A DNA stretch of 64,000 nt from Weissella ceti (GCF_018394055.1 NZ_CP074441.1:682001-746000), one strand, 5' to 3'. Counted from the first letter of the stretch, positions 37,234 to 45,271 are shown. A program made the numbers and translations. The notes: generated by a model from the sequence alone, not told the origin.

Positions 37234-38064
37234 CTAGAACCCAACGTTTTCACGCTTGTCTGACGTAGCTTCCGTGAACTTAACAACGTGACCAGTAGAC
37301 CCTTTAAGAATTCGGCTTACGATTTTCGGATTGTACATGCGCGATAACTCGTCACTGGTGTGATTAGTCGTCACGATTGTGTTCGTCCGTCCGTTCAGGA
37401 TTGTGAACAAGACACGTTGGTTAAAATCACTGGCTTCTTTGCTGCCGCTTGTAAACAAGCTTTCCGAACCCAAATCATCTAGAACCAGATAATCAACTTC
37501 AGTCAGCAACTTCACAGCGCGTTCTTCTGTCCACCACTGGTCTTGATTGTTAAAGCTGTCTTTGATCAAGCGGAACAAGTCGGCTGTTGAAATAAACAAG
37601 CAGCTAACGTGTGGCGTTGAGTACTGGTTAATCATCTTGATAAGCCCCATAGCTAAGTGCGACTTCCCAGCTCCAGGCGTTCCCGTGTAGATTGCGTTGA
37701 ACTTCTTACCCTCACGCACATACTGGCTAGCGAATGACTTCGTAAGCGCCAAAGCCTTTTCAGTTTCACTGCCTGCTGTGGTTTCGTAATTGTCAAACTC
37801 GGCGTCCCACAGAGTGCTGTCACCAACAATCGACTTATTGCGGAGTAGATTAACTGTGCGTTGTCGTTTATGGTGTTCGCCTGCTTGTGCTGCCAGTTTC
37901 TTGTTTTCCTCTAGCATTTTTTCGCTTTGGCATTTCTGACAAAACGGCTTAGCTCCTTCACGATTCAACAGCACTAATTCATCGCCGTGTGTCTCGCAGT
38001 ATTCGCCTGTGGGCTTGATTAGATTGTCTAGCACCTTGTTAAGCGCTTCTCCCATGCTTTGCAT
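37234..38064 (-). CDS. DnaC-like helicase loader
   Basis: 276 residues. An N-terminal zinc-finger-like part (CETHGDE...CQKC) precedes an AAA+ core: Walker A GTPGAGKSH, Walker B YLVLDDLG, sensor TNHT and an arginine finger region SRILKGS. It loads the host replicative helicase at the phage origin. The start overlaps the replisome organizer stop by 1 bp. Confidence 0.92.
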   Translation of the reverse strand: MQSMGEALNKVLDNLIKPTGEYCETHGDELVLLNREGAKPFCQKCQSEKMLEENKKLAAQAGEHHKRQRTVNLLRNKSIVGDSTLWDAEFDNYETTAGSETEKALALTKSFASQYVREGKKFNAIYTGTPGAGKSHLAMGLIKMINQYSTPHVSCLFISTADLFRLIKDSFNNQDQWWTEERAVKLLTEVDYLVLDDLGSESLFTSGSKEASDFNQRVLFTILNGRTNTIVTTNHTSDELSRMYNPKIVSRILKGSTGHVVKFTEATSDKRENVGF

Positions 38065-38897
38065 TAGAACAGTCCTCCATAGCGTCCTGCGTCCTTCTTA
38101 GGCGCTTGTGTTGGTGTCTGGTTCAGATACTTATCAAACTTGTTGCTAAACAGCGTTGATGGTTGCAGATACTTCTCGTATTCTGTCCCCGTCCAATTAG
38201 TGACCATGTTATCGACAACAATCTTGAAATCATCAAGCGTTGCCTTTTCTCCAAAACGAGCCTTGATCAACTTCTTGTTTGCTGCACTACTTGCTTTGTA
38301 TCGCTTGCCAGTTTTTTGATTTAGATACTCGATAATTTCTGAGTAAGGAATTTTTTCCTGTTCGGCGGGCTTGCCCGACAAAGGGTTTATATATTCTTTA
38401 TCTTCTTCTTTATCTATATCTTCTTCTGTTGCGTGACGTGACGTGACGCGTGACGTGACGACCGTTTTTTCGTCGTTTTTACCATCTTCAACATGCCCTA
38501 AAGCCTTCTGGCGCTTGCGTTCACGGTATGTTTTACTACGCTTAGCGCTATCTTCCCTGATTTTATCCATACCACTTACGTTTTGGTGCTTCTCCCAATT
38601 ATGAATTTCAATCAATCCATCTTCGTTCAAATCAATCATTCCAAACTTTTCAAGTGCCTTTAAAGCTAAGCGAATAACATTCACGGGCTTGTTAAATAAG
38701 GTTGACAACATTTCGTCTGAATACGGCATATTACGCTGTATATAAATCAATCCATCATCATTTGTCTTGCCTGCTAAAACTAGTAAACGTATCCAAATCA
38801 CGATTACTGCATCAGCTTCTGGCATTGATTGAATCAGACGGATTTTTTCATCATCGAACATTGTTGTCTTTAATTTAATCCATGTGATTTCTGCCAT
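38064..38897 (-). CDS. Phage replisome organizer (DnaD-like initiator)
   Basis: 277 residues from the ATG at 38897 (MAEITWIKLKTTMFDDEK). The N-terminal DnaD/replisome organizer fold includes DDGLIYIQRNMPYSDEML. The C-terminal conserved phage domain shows EIIEYLNQKTGKRYKASSAA. An internal VTSRVTSR stretch is encoded by an iteron-like repeat that may be the origin. It binds the origin and recruits the DnaC-like loader. Confidence 0.88.
   Translation of the reverse strand: MAEITWIKLKTTMFDDEKIRLIQSMPEADAVIVIWIRLLVLAGKTNDDGLIYIQRNMPYSDEMLSTLFNKPVNVIRLALKALEKFGMIDLNEDGLIEIHNWEKHQNVSGMDKIREDSAKRSKTYRERKRQKALGHVEDGKNDEKTVVTSRVTSRHATEEDIDKEEDKEYINPLSGKPAEQEKIPYSEIIEYLNQKTGKRYKASSAANKKLIKARFGEKATLDDFKIVVDNMVTNWTGTEYEKYLQPSTLFSNKFDKYLNQTPTQAPKKDAGRYGGLF
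38432..38460. repeat. CGTGA iteron cluster, candidate phage replication origin
   Basis: Five CGTGA pentamers lie in 29 bp: three in tandem (38432, 38437, 38442), a CG spacer, then two more (38449, 38454). On the minus strand this is two exact copies of a 12-mer, CGTCACGTCACG. It sits within the replisome organizer gene, where many LAB phages place their origin. Confidence 0.6.
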
Positions 38898-38914
38898 ATT
38901 TTCCACCTATACCA

Positions 38915-39385
38915 CTAGAAAGGAAGGTCGTCATCAGTCACATCAATTCCCCGACCGTTTTCGAACGGGTTTGACTGTCCTCGACCGTTTTCCAACGGGG
39001 CAGAACGGTTTTCCGACGGGGCAAAACCGTTTTTGGACTGTTTTTGTCCGTTTTCCCCATTGCTTGACTTGCTGTCTAACAATGAGAAATTATCAACAAT
39101 CACTTCAGTAACGTACACACGTTGACCGTCTTTATTCTCATAATTACGTGTTTGAAGTCGTCCTTCTACAGCAACTTGTGATCCCTTCGAAGTGAAGTTT
39201 GCAAAGTTTTCTGCTGACTTACGCCAGATAACACAGTTAATAAAATCTGCTTCACGCTCTCCGTCGGAATTTGTAAATTGACGATTAACCGCCAATGAAA
39301 ATGTTCCAACTGCTGCGCCTGATGTCGTGTATTTCAGTTCTGTATCGCGTGTCAAACGCCCTACTAATACAACTCGATTAATCAT
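38915..39385 (-). CDS. ssb: Single-stranded DNA-binding protein
   Basis: 156 residues from the ATG at 39385 (MINRVVLVGRLTRD), chosen for its AGGAGGAG site. The OB-fold (VGTFSLAVNRQFTN, DFINCVIWRKSAEN) is followed by a low-complexity NG-rich linker of PSENRSAPLENGRGQ-like repeats and the acidic tip DDDLPF that binds repair proteins. It sits between the nuclease gene and replisome organizer. Confidence 0.95.
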   Translation of the reverse strand: MINRVVLVGRLTRDTELKYTTSGAAVGTFSLAVNRQFTNSDGEREADFINCVIWRKSAENFANFTSKGSQVAVEGRLQTRNYENKDGQRVYVTEVIVDNFSLLDSKSSNGENGQKQSKNGFAPSENRSAPLENGRGQSNPFENGRGIDVTDDDLPF

Positions 39386-39396
39386 GTTCACTCCTC

Positions 39397-40215
39397 CTAC
39401 AGCACTGGAATATTACGCAAGTCAACTCGATGATTGATGTTGTAATAGTCACTATGTGCTTCTGCTTTTTCTGGTGCTACTTCACCATCAATAACCGATA
39501 CAATGCGATCTTGATTATTGTTGATTTCTTCCATACCTAGCTCCAACAACCCGTCGCTCACTTGGTAGAGTTCTGCGTTAGCGTGTCGGTCCTTCGTCAC
39601 TGCCAAAATGTAGCAAGTGAACTTTTTACCAGTCATTTGGTAAAGCATTTCTTGATAAGCTGCCATTTGTAAGTGGTAGAACTTAGCCGTCATGAAGTCT
39701 TGATAGCCGCCATGATACTCACTGTATTCACCGCCAATGACGCCCCCCTTTTTCTGCAACGTTTTAACAGTCTTGATGTCGATAAAGTAACCTAAATCAA
39801 AATTGACCATATCCAACTTTCCAGCCCATTGAATCCCGCCAATATCGCCTTCGATGATGTACTCACGATCTGGCGCGTTTTCAATCATCGTCATAATGTT
39901 GTTGTCTGATTCAATACGCTTAATCATTTCATCTGCCTTCAGATAATCAGCTTTAAGCGTTCCCTTCTTAGTCAACATCGCGTCTGCATTTTCAGTTTTA
40001 AACGCTTCGTGCGCTTCTGGTGATTCGAAGTAGCTGTGTACATAGTTACCAACTAACAATGCTTTGGGGTCATCTGGGAATGGGTTATACGTCCCGTGCA
40101 TTTGTGCCAACGCTGCTTCTTCCCCGTTTTGTAGGAATGACTTCATCGTTGACGCGTGCATTTTCTTAAACGCTTGATCTTTGTCGTAATAATTTTCTTG
40201 TGTGATTTCAGACAT
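39397..40215 (-). CDS. PD-(D/E)XK exonuclease partner of RecT
   Basis: 272 residues. GKLDMVNFDLGYFIDIKTVK has the D...D-x-K catalytic spacing of PD-(D/E)XK nucleases (DUF3799-like), and FYHLQMAAYQEMLYQ is a conserved helix. It resects DNA ends for RecT-mediated annealing. It overlaps the recT stop by 1 bp. Confidence 0.85.
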   Translation of the reverse strand: MSEITQENYYDKDQAFKKMHASTMKSFLQNGEEAALAQMHGTYNPFPDDPKALLVGNYVHSYFESPEAHEAFKTENADAMLTKKGTLKADYLKADEMIKRIESDNNIMTMIENAPDREYIIEGDIGGIQWAGKLDMVNFDLGYFIDIKTVKTLQKKGGVIGGEYSEYHGGYQDFMTAKFYHLQMAAYQEMLYQMTGKKFTCYILAVTKDRHANAELYQVSDGLLELGMEEINNNQDRIVSVIDGEVAPEKAEAHSDYYNINHRVDLRNIPVL

Positions 40216-41222
40216 TACTTATCACCGAATTCAGGCGGGAATGCGTCTTCAAGGCTTTGGTCATTCGCCGCGGCTGCTTGTTCTGCATGGGCTTCTAATT
40301 GCTCCATCATTGCAGCTAGTTCTTGCTTTCGTGCCCCAGCAGGATAAGAAACACCTGCAGAACTTAGGTATTGCTTCATTTCAGTTACTGTCATACCTGC
40401 ATCAGGTACCGTTTCAACTGGGACAGGTTCTGGCTTTGCTTCTGGTTGTGGCTCTGGTTCAGTCAACAATTCTGTTTGACGTTGAGCTGCCAAGTCTGCC
40501 AATGCAGGCGCTGCACTAGTTGTTTCTGGCGTCACATCACCACGTTCAACCGTTGATTCTTCATTGTCCGCTACGATCGCTTGTTGCATTTCAGTATTAA
40601 GCGGTGCATATGTTGATAGCATCTTCTTAAGCACCGTCTTTTGCGCCATTGCGTCGAAGTCTGACTTCCAAGGGCTAGAATTGTAGCCGAATGACTTACT
40701 GTATTTCTTCCCGTGGGCATGCACCTTTTCATATGACCAGTAAATCGTCTTCTCAAAGCCATTTGATAGCTTCATGTAAGCGAAGTATCCAACAGGCTTC
40801 TTGCTTTCGTCAGGCACTGCTTCTGCGTCGATTTCAAGCGCTTCTGATAGAGGATTAAAACTTACGAATTGCTCCGCGTAAATTTGTCCGCTGTTAAGCG
40901 CTGTAACTTTACCAGAGCGCAAAGCTAGTTGGATTAGCCCCTTATATCCTAGTTGGAATTGTGCTTCTTGCTTGTATGGCACGATGTATGCAAAACCTAA
41001 TGACGGTTCGATTGGCAAGTCTAACGTTGCCGCAACCATAGCTGATTGCATAATGCTCTTAGGCTCTGCTTTAGCTAACAATTGATTTTGGCTTGTCACG
41101 TTCAACAGGCTAGTAATGAATGACTTACTGTTACTTCCCATTACTTCATCAAACTTGTTTCGTACCGCTGGCATTTCAAAGAATGACTTCACATTGTTGT
41201 TGCTTTGTTGCACTTGATTCAT
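40215..41222 (-). CDS. recT: RecT single-strand annealing protein with C-terminal HeH-like module
   Basis: 335 residues. RecT family: SIMQSAMVAATLDLPIEPSLGFAYIVPY and FQLGYKGLIQLALRSGKV are hallmark segments. After a Pro/Glu linker (EPEPQPEAKPEPVPVE) the tail MTVTEMKQYLSSAGVSYPAG looks like a HeH/SAP-type DNA-binding helix. It pairs with the nuclease downstream. Confidence 0.93.
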   Translation of the reverse strand: MNQVQQSNNNVKSFFEMPAVRNKFDEVMGSNSKSFITSLLNVTSQNQLLAKAEPKSIMQSAMVAATLDLPIEPSLGFAYIVPYKQEAQFQLGYKGLIQLALRSGKVTALNSGQIYAEQFVSFNPLSEALEIDAEAVPDESKKPVGYFAYMKLSNGFEKTIYWSYEKVHAHGKKYSKSFGYNSSPWKSDFDAMAQKTVLKKMLSTYAPLNTEMQQAIVADNEESTVERGDVTPETTSAAPALADLAAQRQTELLTEPEPQPEAKPEPVPVETVPDAGMTVTEMKQYLSSAGVSYPAGARKQELAAMMEQLEAHAEQAAAANDQSLEDAFPPEFGDK

Positions 41223-41407
41223 AATACTTTCACCTCGATTTTGAAATAATCTGCCATGAATTTGGCATGTTTATGCGCTTTGTCAGTTCGTAAGTATCTA
41301 CCACCTACGACATATACTTCGTCGCCTGTATATAAAGCGTTGCCGTCAATATCTACGCCAACTAAAACAGGTGCATCTTCTACCTGAAAGAACGAGTCTG
41401 ACATCAT
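41219..41407 (-). CDS. Phage protein of unknown function, 62 aa
   Basis: 62 residues from the ATG at 41407 that overlaps the preceding TGA stop. DIDGNALYTGDEVYVVGGRY suggests a small beta fold such as a KOW/SH3-like module. No family assigned. Confidence 0.6.
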   Translation of the reverse strand: MMSDSFFQVEDAPVLVGVDIDGNALYTGDEVYVVGGRYLRTDKAHKHAKFMADYFKIEVKVL

Positions 41408-41517
41408 CACACCTCGTTTTTATCTTCGTAATAAGCTAGTAAATCGTCCTCAGAAACGTGTTCCTTGATTTCAGGCGCTTCTACATAGCTATCAATAATT
41501 TGTTCATCTCTTGTCAT
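41407..41517 (-). CDS. Small acidic phage protein, 36 aa
   Basis: 36 residues with a TAGGAG site 7 bp upstream. Acidic (VSEDDLLAYYEDKNEV). Translationally coupled to the next gene. No recognised family. Confidence 0.55.
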   Translation of the reverse strand: MTRDEQIIDSYVEAPEIKEHVSEDDLLAYYEDKNEV

Positions 41518-41525
41518 ATCAACTC

Positions 41526-41795
41526 CTAAAAGACGTTAGGAAATTCTTCTGATTCCCATACTTGAATAGATACTGCCGTAACATTCCAGAAGCCTGATTC
41601 GTATAATGTGCGTATTAACGCGTTACGATCACATGACTTCCAGTCTTGATACGGGAAGTTTTTCAGTCCGCCATCACGATACAACTTACGCATTTTATAG
41701 CGCGCGTTTCGTGGTTGCTGCCGTACCTTTTCAACCAAATCTTCTTTAAATTTTTCAGGCGTCTTTTCGCCTATGAACATTTGAATAACTTCCAT
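41526..41795 (-). CDS. Phage protein of unknown function, 89 aa
   Basis: 89 residues, basic N-terminal half (KVRQQPRNARYKMRKLYRDG) and a C-terminal TAVSIQVWESEEF. Possibly nucleic-acid binding. It begins at the TAATG overlap with the gene upstream. Confidence 0.6.
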   Translation of the reverse strand: MEVIQMFIGEKTPEKFKEDLVEKVRQQPRNARYKMRKLYRDGGLKNFPYQDWKSCDRNALIRTLYESGFWNVTAVSIQVWESEEFPNVF

Positions 41796-42208
41796 TAGCG
41801 TCGGTTTAAGTTGTTTAGCCCAGCTTGAAATTCAAGCCACGTTTCTAGCGGCTTAACAAACTTCTCAACATTTGAAGGGTCAAGTTTGATAGTTGCGTTA
41901 ATCTTGCTTGGCTTAGGCACTAGTGACTTGATGTGATTACCCAACATGCCAGCTGTGTGCTTCGCTGTGTCTAGCGTTAGGTACTCAAACGCCTTATACG
42001 TAGCGTCTACCACATTGTTAATCGCCACAGTTTCATCTGTGGGCTTTTCAATGTATCGCGCTTGGTACTTTTCCCAATTTGCCAATAGGTCACCAAATTG
42101 CCCCTTAACGTTCATAACTGAACCTTCTGAAGCGTTTTGAATTTGGTCGACCAATCGCAACATAACGCCGCGATCAACTGCTTTGATGTTTTCCAATGGT
42201 GTTGTCAT
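41795..42208 (-). CDS. Phage protein of unknown function, 137 aa
   Basis: 137 residues, helical (VDRGVMLRLVDQIQNASEGS ... FVKPLETWLEFQAGLNNLNRR). The start follows a CGGAG ribosome site. It precedes the recombination cluster. No family recognised. Confidence 0.65.
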   Translation of the reverse strand: MTTPLENIKAVDRGVMLRLVDQIQNASEGSVMNVKGQFGDLLANWEKYQARYIEKPTDETVAINNVVDATYKAFEYLTLDTAKHTAGMLGNHIKSLVPKPSKINATIKLDPSNVEKFVKPLETWLEFQAGLNNLNRR

Positions 42209-42239
42209 GTATTTTCTCCGTTTTCTGTGATATGCTTAA

Positions 42240-42310
42240 CGGATAAATTTTTGTGAGAAATTATTTATCCGGAGAGTGTAATCAGTTGCCGCTGATTGCG
42301 CTCTTTTTTT
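42240..42310 (+). ncRNA. Candidate small RNA opposite the early operon
   Basis: On the plus strand two consecutive hairpins appear: CGGATAAAT/ATTTATCCG (perfect, 14-base loop) and GAGTGTAATCAG/CTGATTGCGCTC with G-U pairs, the second followed by seven T, which is an intrinsic terminator. No plus-strand gene lies upstream, so a short antisense-orientation RNA is the simplest reading. No clear promoter seen. Confidence 0.4.
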
Positions 42311-42488
42311 ATTGTTCTGTAATCAAATCAAAGTAGTTGGTCATTTCACCGAGAGACGGGAATACCCCAACACCGACGTCCAAAGAAGTCGTGTTTGCAA
42401 TATCACCATTTACCAGAAATGTCATTTTGCGGTCGCCTTCTTCGTTAATCAGATCTTGTAGAATTTGAATAAATTCGCTTGTCTTCAT
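42309..42488 (-). CDS. Phage protein of unknown function, 59 aa
   Basis: 59 residues with a strong AAGGAG site. MKTSEFIQILQDLINEEGDR then a hydrophobic beta segment (VGVGVFPSLGEM). No family recognised. It follows the tiny membrane protein genes. Confidence 0.65.
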   Translation of the reverse strand: MKTSEFIQILQDLINEEGDRKMTFLVNGDIANTTSLDVGVGVFPSLGEMTNYFDLITEQ

Positions 42489-42643
42489 TGCATTTCTCCT
42501 TTATATACGTTGTCGATATGCCAAATCTTGTCAGCGATTGCGTCGAAGTTATCTCCAACTTGTTGCCAACCTGATGTTGCTAATGTGTATGCAACGTGAG
42601 CAGCAAGTACTAATGCTGATGCACACATAATTCCGTAAATCAT
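42485..42643 (-). CDS. Small single-pass membrane protein, 52 aa
   Basis: 52 residues from the ATG at 42643 (MIYGIMCASALVLAAHVAY), preceded by GGGAG. One transmembrane helix, then a soluble tail. Start and stop both overlap the neighbours by 4 bp (ATGA-type). No family recognised. Confidence 0.65.
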   Translation of the reverse strand: MIYGIMCASALVLAAHVAYTLATSGWQQVGDNFDAIADKIWHIDNVYKGEMQ

Positions 42644-42732
42644 TTCTTTTTCTCCCAGTCTTCGCCATATAAAGCGTGTGATAAGTACCCTAGTCCGAAG
42701 AAAAACAGGCACATGTAAATCGTTCCAATCAT
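42640..42732 (-). CDS. 30-residue single-pass membrane peptide
   Basis: An AGAGAGG site precedes the ATG. MIGTIYMCLFFFGLGYLSHA is a single membrane helix with an acidic/basic tail (YGEDWEKKK). It overlaps both neighbours by 4 bp. Confidence 0.6.
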   Translation of the reverse strand: MIGTIYMCLFFFGLGYLSHALYGEDWEKKK

Positions 42733-42827
42733 TTTTTATCCTCTCTCATTGCCCAAAGAATAATGAAGCAAGAGAAGATGCCGAGTAAAAAAATCGCTAA
42801 CGCCACTATCTTCGGTAACATTTCCAT
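42729..42827 (-). CDS. 32-residue single-pass membrane peptide
   Basis: MEMLPKIVALAIFLLGIFSC is followed by a short charged tail (RAMREDKK-like). Ribosome site GGAGCG upstream. First of three consecutive tiny membrane proteins with overlapping stops and starts. Confidence 0.6.
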   Translation of the reverse strand: MEMLPKIVALAIFLLGIFSCFIILWAMREDKK

Positions 42828-42829
42828 AC

Positions 42830-43027
42830 TTAACGCTCCAATCCCATAAGATCGCGAACAGATACGTTAAACAGGTCTGCCAATTGCTTTTGGCGTTCCT
42901 TATTAGGGAACTCCACGCCATTTTCCCAACGACTAATCGTCATCTTTGATACGCCAATCGCGTCGCCGACGTATTGTTGTGACCAGTCGCTGTCGTATCT
43001 CAATGTTCCAAGGTTATTCGCTGTCAT
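42830..43027 (-). CDS. XRE-family transcription regulator
   Basis: 65 residues from the ATG at 43027 (MTANNLGTLRYDSDW), which has a GAGGGCG site. Helix-turn-helix QQYVGDAIGVSKMTISRWENG of the Cro/CI type, ending with DLFNVSVRDLMGLE. It overlaps the previous gene by 14 bp. Probably an early-region regulator. Confidence 0.8.
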   Translation of the reverse strand: MTANNLGTLRYDSDWSQQYVGDAIGVSKMTISRWENGVEFPNKERQKQLADLFNVSVRDLMGLER

Positions 43028-43289
43028 CTTCGCCCTCGTTTTCGTCAATGATTTCGTCAATGCTTTCAAACACGTCATCTAAGATGCTTTGCATTGTCTC
43101 GTCAATAAACTCAACAGACTTTCCGCAATCACACAAGTTGCGCTTGCGTAGTTCCTTGTGAATCGCCAAAGCTCCCAAAGCTGCTTCAACACCACCGCGA
43201 CGCATTACTTCAAACAGCGCGTACTTTTCCACTTCTGTCATTTCTTCCAACTTCGCTTCAACCTTTTCTTCAATACCTTCATCAAACAT
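43014..43289 (-). CDS. Acidic helical phage protein, 91 aa
   Basis: 91 residues from the second ATG (43289), because AAGGAG is then at proper distance. Very acidic C-terminus (ESIDEIIDENEGEDDSE) and a CDCG pair in the centre. No family recognised. DNA-mimic activity is conceivable but unsupported. Confidence 0.6.
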   Translation of the reverse strand: MFDEGIEEKVEAKLEEMTEVEKYALFEVMRRGGVEAALGALAIHKELRKRNLCDCGKSVEFIDETMQSILDDVFESIDEIIDENEGEDDSE

Positions 43290-43303
43290 ATTCATTTCTC
43301 CTT

Positions 43304-43396
43304 TTATGCCAAATTCTTAAGTGTCTTGTTTACTGATTGGATTAGCTCCGCCTCAGTCTTAGGCTTGTTAAACAGTCGTGCTAATAAATCACTCAT
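43304..43396 (-). CDS. Small phage peptide, 30 aa
   Basis: A CAGGAG site precedes ATG at 43396. MSDLLARLFNKPKTEAELIQ is an amphipathic helix. No family recognised. Confidence 0.5.
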   Translation of the reverse strand: MSDLLARLFNKPKTEAELIQSVNKTLKNLA

Positions 43397-43429
43397 AATT
43401 CTCCTGCCTGTTTTCTCGTGCGCAACGCT

Positions 43430-43714
43430 TTATTTACCTTCTGGATAGACGGTGTGTTTTTCTATCCATTCATTCAATGCCTTAACGGGATATACCCGCT
43501 TTTGTTCTCCGTCAGACGGAATTTCCACATATGGTACTAAGTGCTTAATGCGTTCCCAGTATGTTCGTTGAAAACCCGACTTCTTATAAGCTTCACTTTC
43601 ATTTCTATAAACAAGTTGCTCAGACCCGCTCTTCAAATCAGTGACTGCTTTATGGAACATGTTGTACATGCTTTGGAAGCTGTTAATCAAAAACTCGATT
43701 TCTGTTGGTGTCAT
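43430..43714 (-). CDS. Phage early protein, excisionase/MerR-like DNA-binding, 94 aa
   Basis: 94 residues with a GGAG site. The C-terminal half (YWERIKHLVPYVEIPSDGEQ then VYPVKALNEWIEKH) resembles the winged-helix arrangement of excisionase/AlpA-type proteins. Function not certain. It follows the antirepressor gene. Confidence 0.55.
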   Translation of the reverse strand: MTPTEIEFLINSFQSMYNMFHKAVTDLKSGSEQLVYRNESEAYKKSGFQRTYWERIKHLVPYVEIPSDGEQKRVYPVKALNEWIEKHTVYPEGK

Positions 43715-43717
43715 GGC

Positions 43718-44407
43718 CTACATCTCCAAAGTAGTTTGCTTAATCTTGAAAACAGTTGCCGTTGATGGCGTCCAATTTTCAATTAGATCAACAACGCTAT
43801 CGAAGTGCTTATCGCGTAAATCGCGTCGGACACGAACCCCTGTGATGTCTAGGATTTGTCGGCTTAAGTCTTGGCGCAATGCCCCGACATGTTCCTTGTA
43901 ATCCAATCCGTGCACTTCTGCGTATTCGCGAACCTTTCGATTTACGAACTTACTAACATAGTCGTAACGTGCTGAACTCAGCACTTGGTTGCCGTCCAAC
44001 TCGGTCACACGATCGCCCAGTTCTTTCACTTGTCCTGCTAACTCGCCATTACCTTTCGCGATCAATGCGATTTGTTCCTGCGTCGTTAACGGACGTGCTG
44101 CAATCTCACGCAACTTCTTTTCTGCGGCAATGAAGTAGTTACGGATTTTACGTCCTGCTTCATTATTTTCAACAATCGCTAATTCCTTAGCCATGTCTTT
44201 GGTTAGTCGGTATTCAATTCGTGTCGATTTACCAATCACAATTTTGTGATTCGTAAAATCATCACCCTCTCGGAATCCATATTGTTCAATTCGTTGTTTA
44301 ATCCAATCGCTGAACTTACGCTTGTTTCCTAACTTCTCATGAAGTTCACGGGCGTCGATATATTCGCTCCCGTTTTCATCATTCGCGATTTCAATAATTT
44401 CGTTCAT
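43718..44407 (-). CDS. Phage antirepressor (AntA/AntB plus ORF6C-like domain)
   Basis: 229 residues. N-terminal AntA/AntB domain: EYIDARELHEKLGNKRKFSD, WIKQRIEQYGFREGDDF and YRLTKDMAKELAIVENNEAG. A helical linker follows and a C-terminal KVREYAEVHGLDYKEHVGAL-type ORF6C/KilA-C-like region. It lies two genes from the operator region. Antirepressors inactivate CI-like repressors and promote the lytic path. Confidence 0.9.
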   Translation of the reverse strand: MNEIIEIANDENGSEYIDARELHEKLGNKRKFSDWIKQRIEQYGFREGDDFTNHKIVIGKSTRIEYRLTKDMAKELAIVENNEAGRKIRNYFIAAEKKLREIAARPLTTQEQIALIAKGNGELAGQVKELGDRVTELDGNQVLSSARYDYVSKFVNRKVREYAEVHGLDYKEHVGALRQDLSRQILDITGVRVRRDLRDKHFDSVVDLIENWTPSTATVFKIKQTTLEM

Positions 44408-44421
44408 CGTTTTATCTCCTT

Positions 44422-44661
44422 CTACAGATAACTGCTTAACTTGCTATTTCGTTCTTTCAGGATTGCGTCTACATATCGTTCAGCATTCCCCAAAATCTTG
44501 TTTGTGGTCTTTTCAGACGCACGCCCCTTCGTCACGCTTTCCCATGTAGATTTGCTTGTAAAATTCAAGTACACATCTTTTTCTTTAAGTTGTGCTGCTT
44601 TAATCTTCCCTAGCACGATTCCCACACGATCCCAGTGCTCTTGCGGTACGATTGCTACCAT
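44422..44661 (-). CDS. Cro-like regulator of the early operon
   Basis: 79 residues with an AAGGAG site. STWESVTKGRASEKTTNKIL is a weak helix-turn-helix. It is the first leftward gene, divergent from the CI-like repressor, the classic cro position. Helix-turn-helix call is by pattern only. Confidence 0.6.
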   Translation of the reverse strand: MVAIVPQEHWDRVGIVLGKIKAAQLKEKDVYLNFTSKSTWESVTKGRASEKTTNKILGNAERYVDAILKERNSKLSSYL

Positions 44662-44926
44662 TTTTCACTCCTTTCCGTGCTTTTGCACTGTTCTTTTGCT
44701 TTACTTGCACTTAACTATGTGCAATAATATACACATAAATAAGCTTTCAAGAAGCCTTGATAACAACTATTACGCCAATAACCCGTTGTTTTATGCAGTG
44801 CTTTTGATTTGCTTTTTTGCATTACCCCTAAGCACATGTATTAATTTATCACTAAATTAAGTGCATGTCTACTCTTTTTCACTTTTTTTAGTGCAGAAAA
44901 TTAAACAATTGGAGTTAAACGTTGAT
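44662..44926. promoter_or_regulatory. Divergent cI/cro control region with GTGCA operator half-sites
   Basis: 265 bp without a gene. It is rich in GTGCA/TGCAC half-sites: CGTGCTTTTGCAC, TTGCACTTAACTATGTGCAA (44724-44743), AAGCACATG and AAGTGCATG, which look like operators. A rightward promoter candidate is TTGCAT-16 bp-TATTAA at about 44817-44844. Operator number and order need footprinting. Confidence 0.6.
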
Positions 44927-45271
44927 ATGAGTACATTTGAACGAGTTAAAGAAATTTCAGAGAAACACGGATATAGCAGTTTACGTACTCTTGCAGAAAC
45001 CGCAGGATTAGGTACTAACGCTATATATAACTGGAAAAAGAGTGAACCCACAACAAAATCAGCAAAGGCAGTCGCTGATGTATTGGGTGTGTCAGTGGAC
45101 TATCTATTAGGTAATACTGATAATCCTACCGCTTCTCATTCAGACCAAGAACCTGTTGACCTACAAAAAGTAGTCGACAATGAAGACTGGGACAAATGGT
45201 TATCAAGTGGAGGTCGCCCGCTTACTGACCATGACAAGAAATTACTAATGGCGATGTTTGGGAGCGAATAA
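44927..45271 (+). CDS. CI-like repressor, short form
   Basis: 114 residues from the ATG at 44927 (MSTFERVKEISEKHGYSS), with GGAG upstream. Helix-turn-helix TLAETAGLGTNAIYNWKK and then KAVADVLGVSVDYLLGNTDN of the XRE family. There is no LexA-like peptidase domain, so SOS self-cleavage is not available. The adjacent ImmA-like peptidase probably inactivates it. Confidence 0.88.
   Translation: MSTFERVKEISEKHGYSSLRTLAETAGLGTNAIYNWKKSEPTTKSAKAVADVLGVSVDYLLGNTDNPTASHSDQEPVDLQKVVDNEDWDKWLSSGGRPLTDHDKKLLMAMFGSE

Noticed and set aside
43014-43289. Reading the acidic 91-aa protein as an anti-CRISPR
   Set aside because: Acidity and small size alone are not evidence, and no motif or aca-type partner gene supports it. 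The adjacent XRE gene is suggestive but common in early regions.
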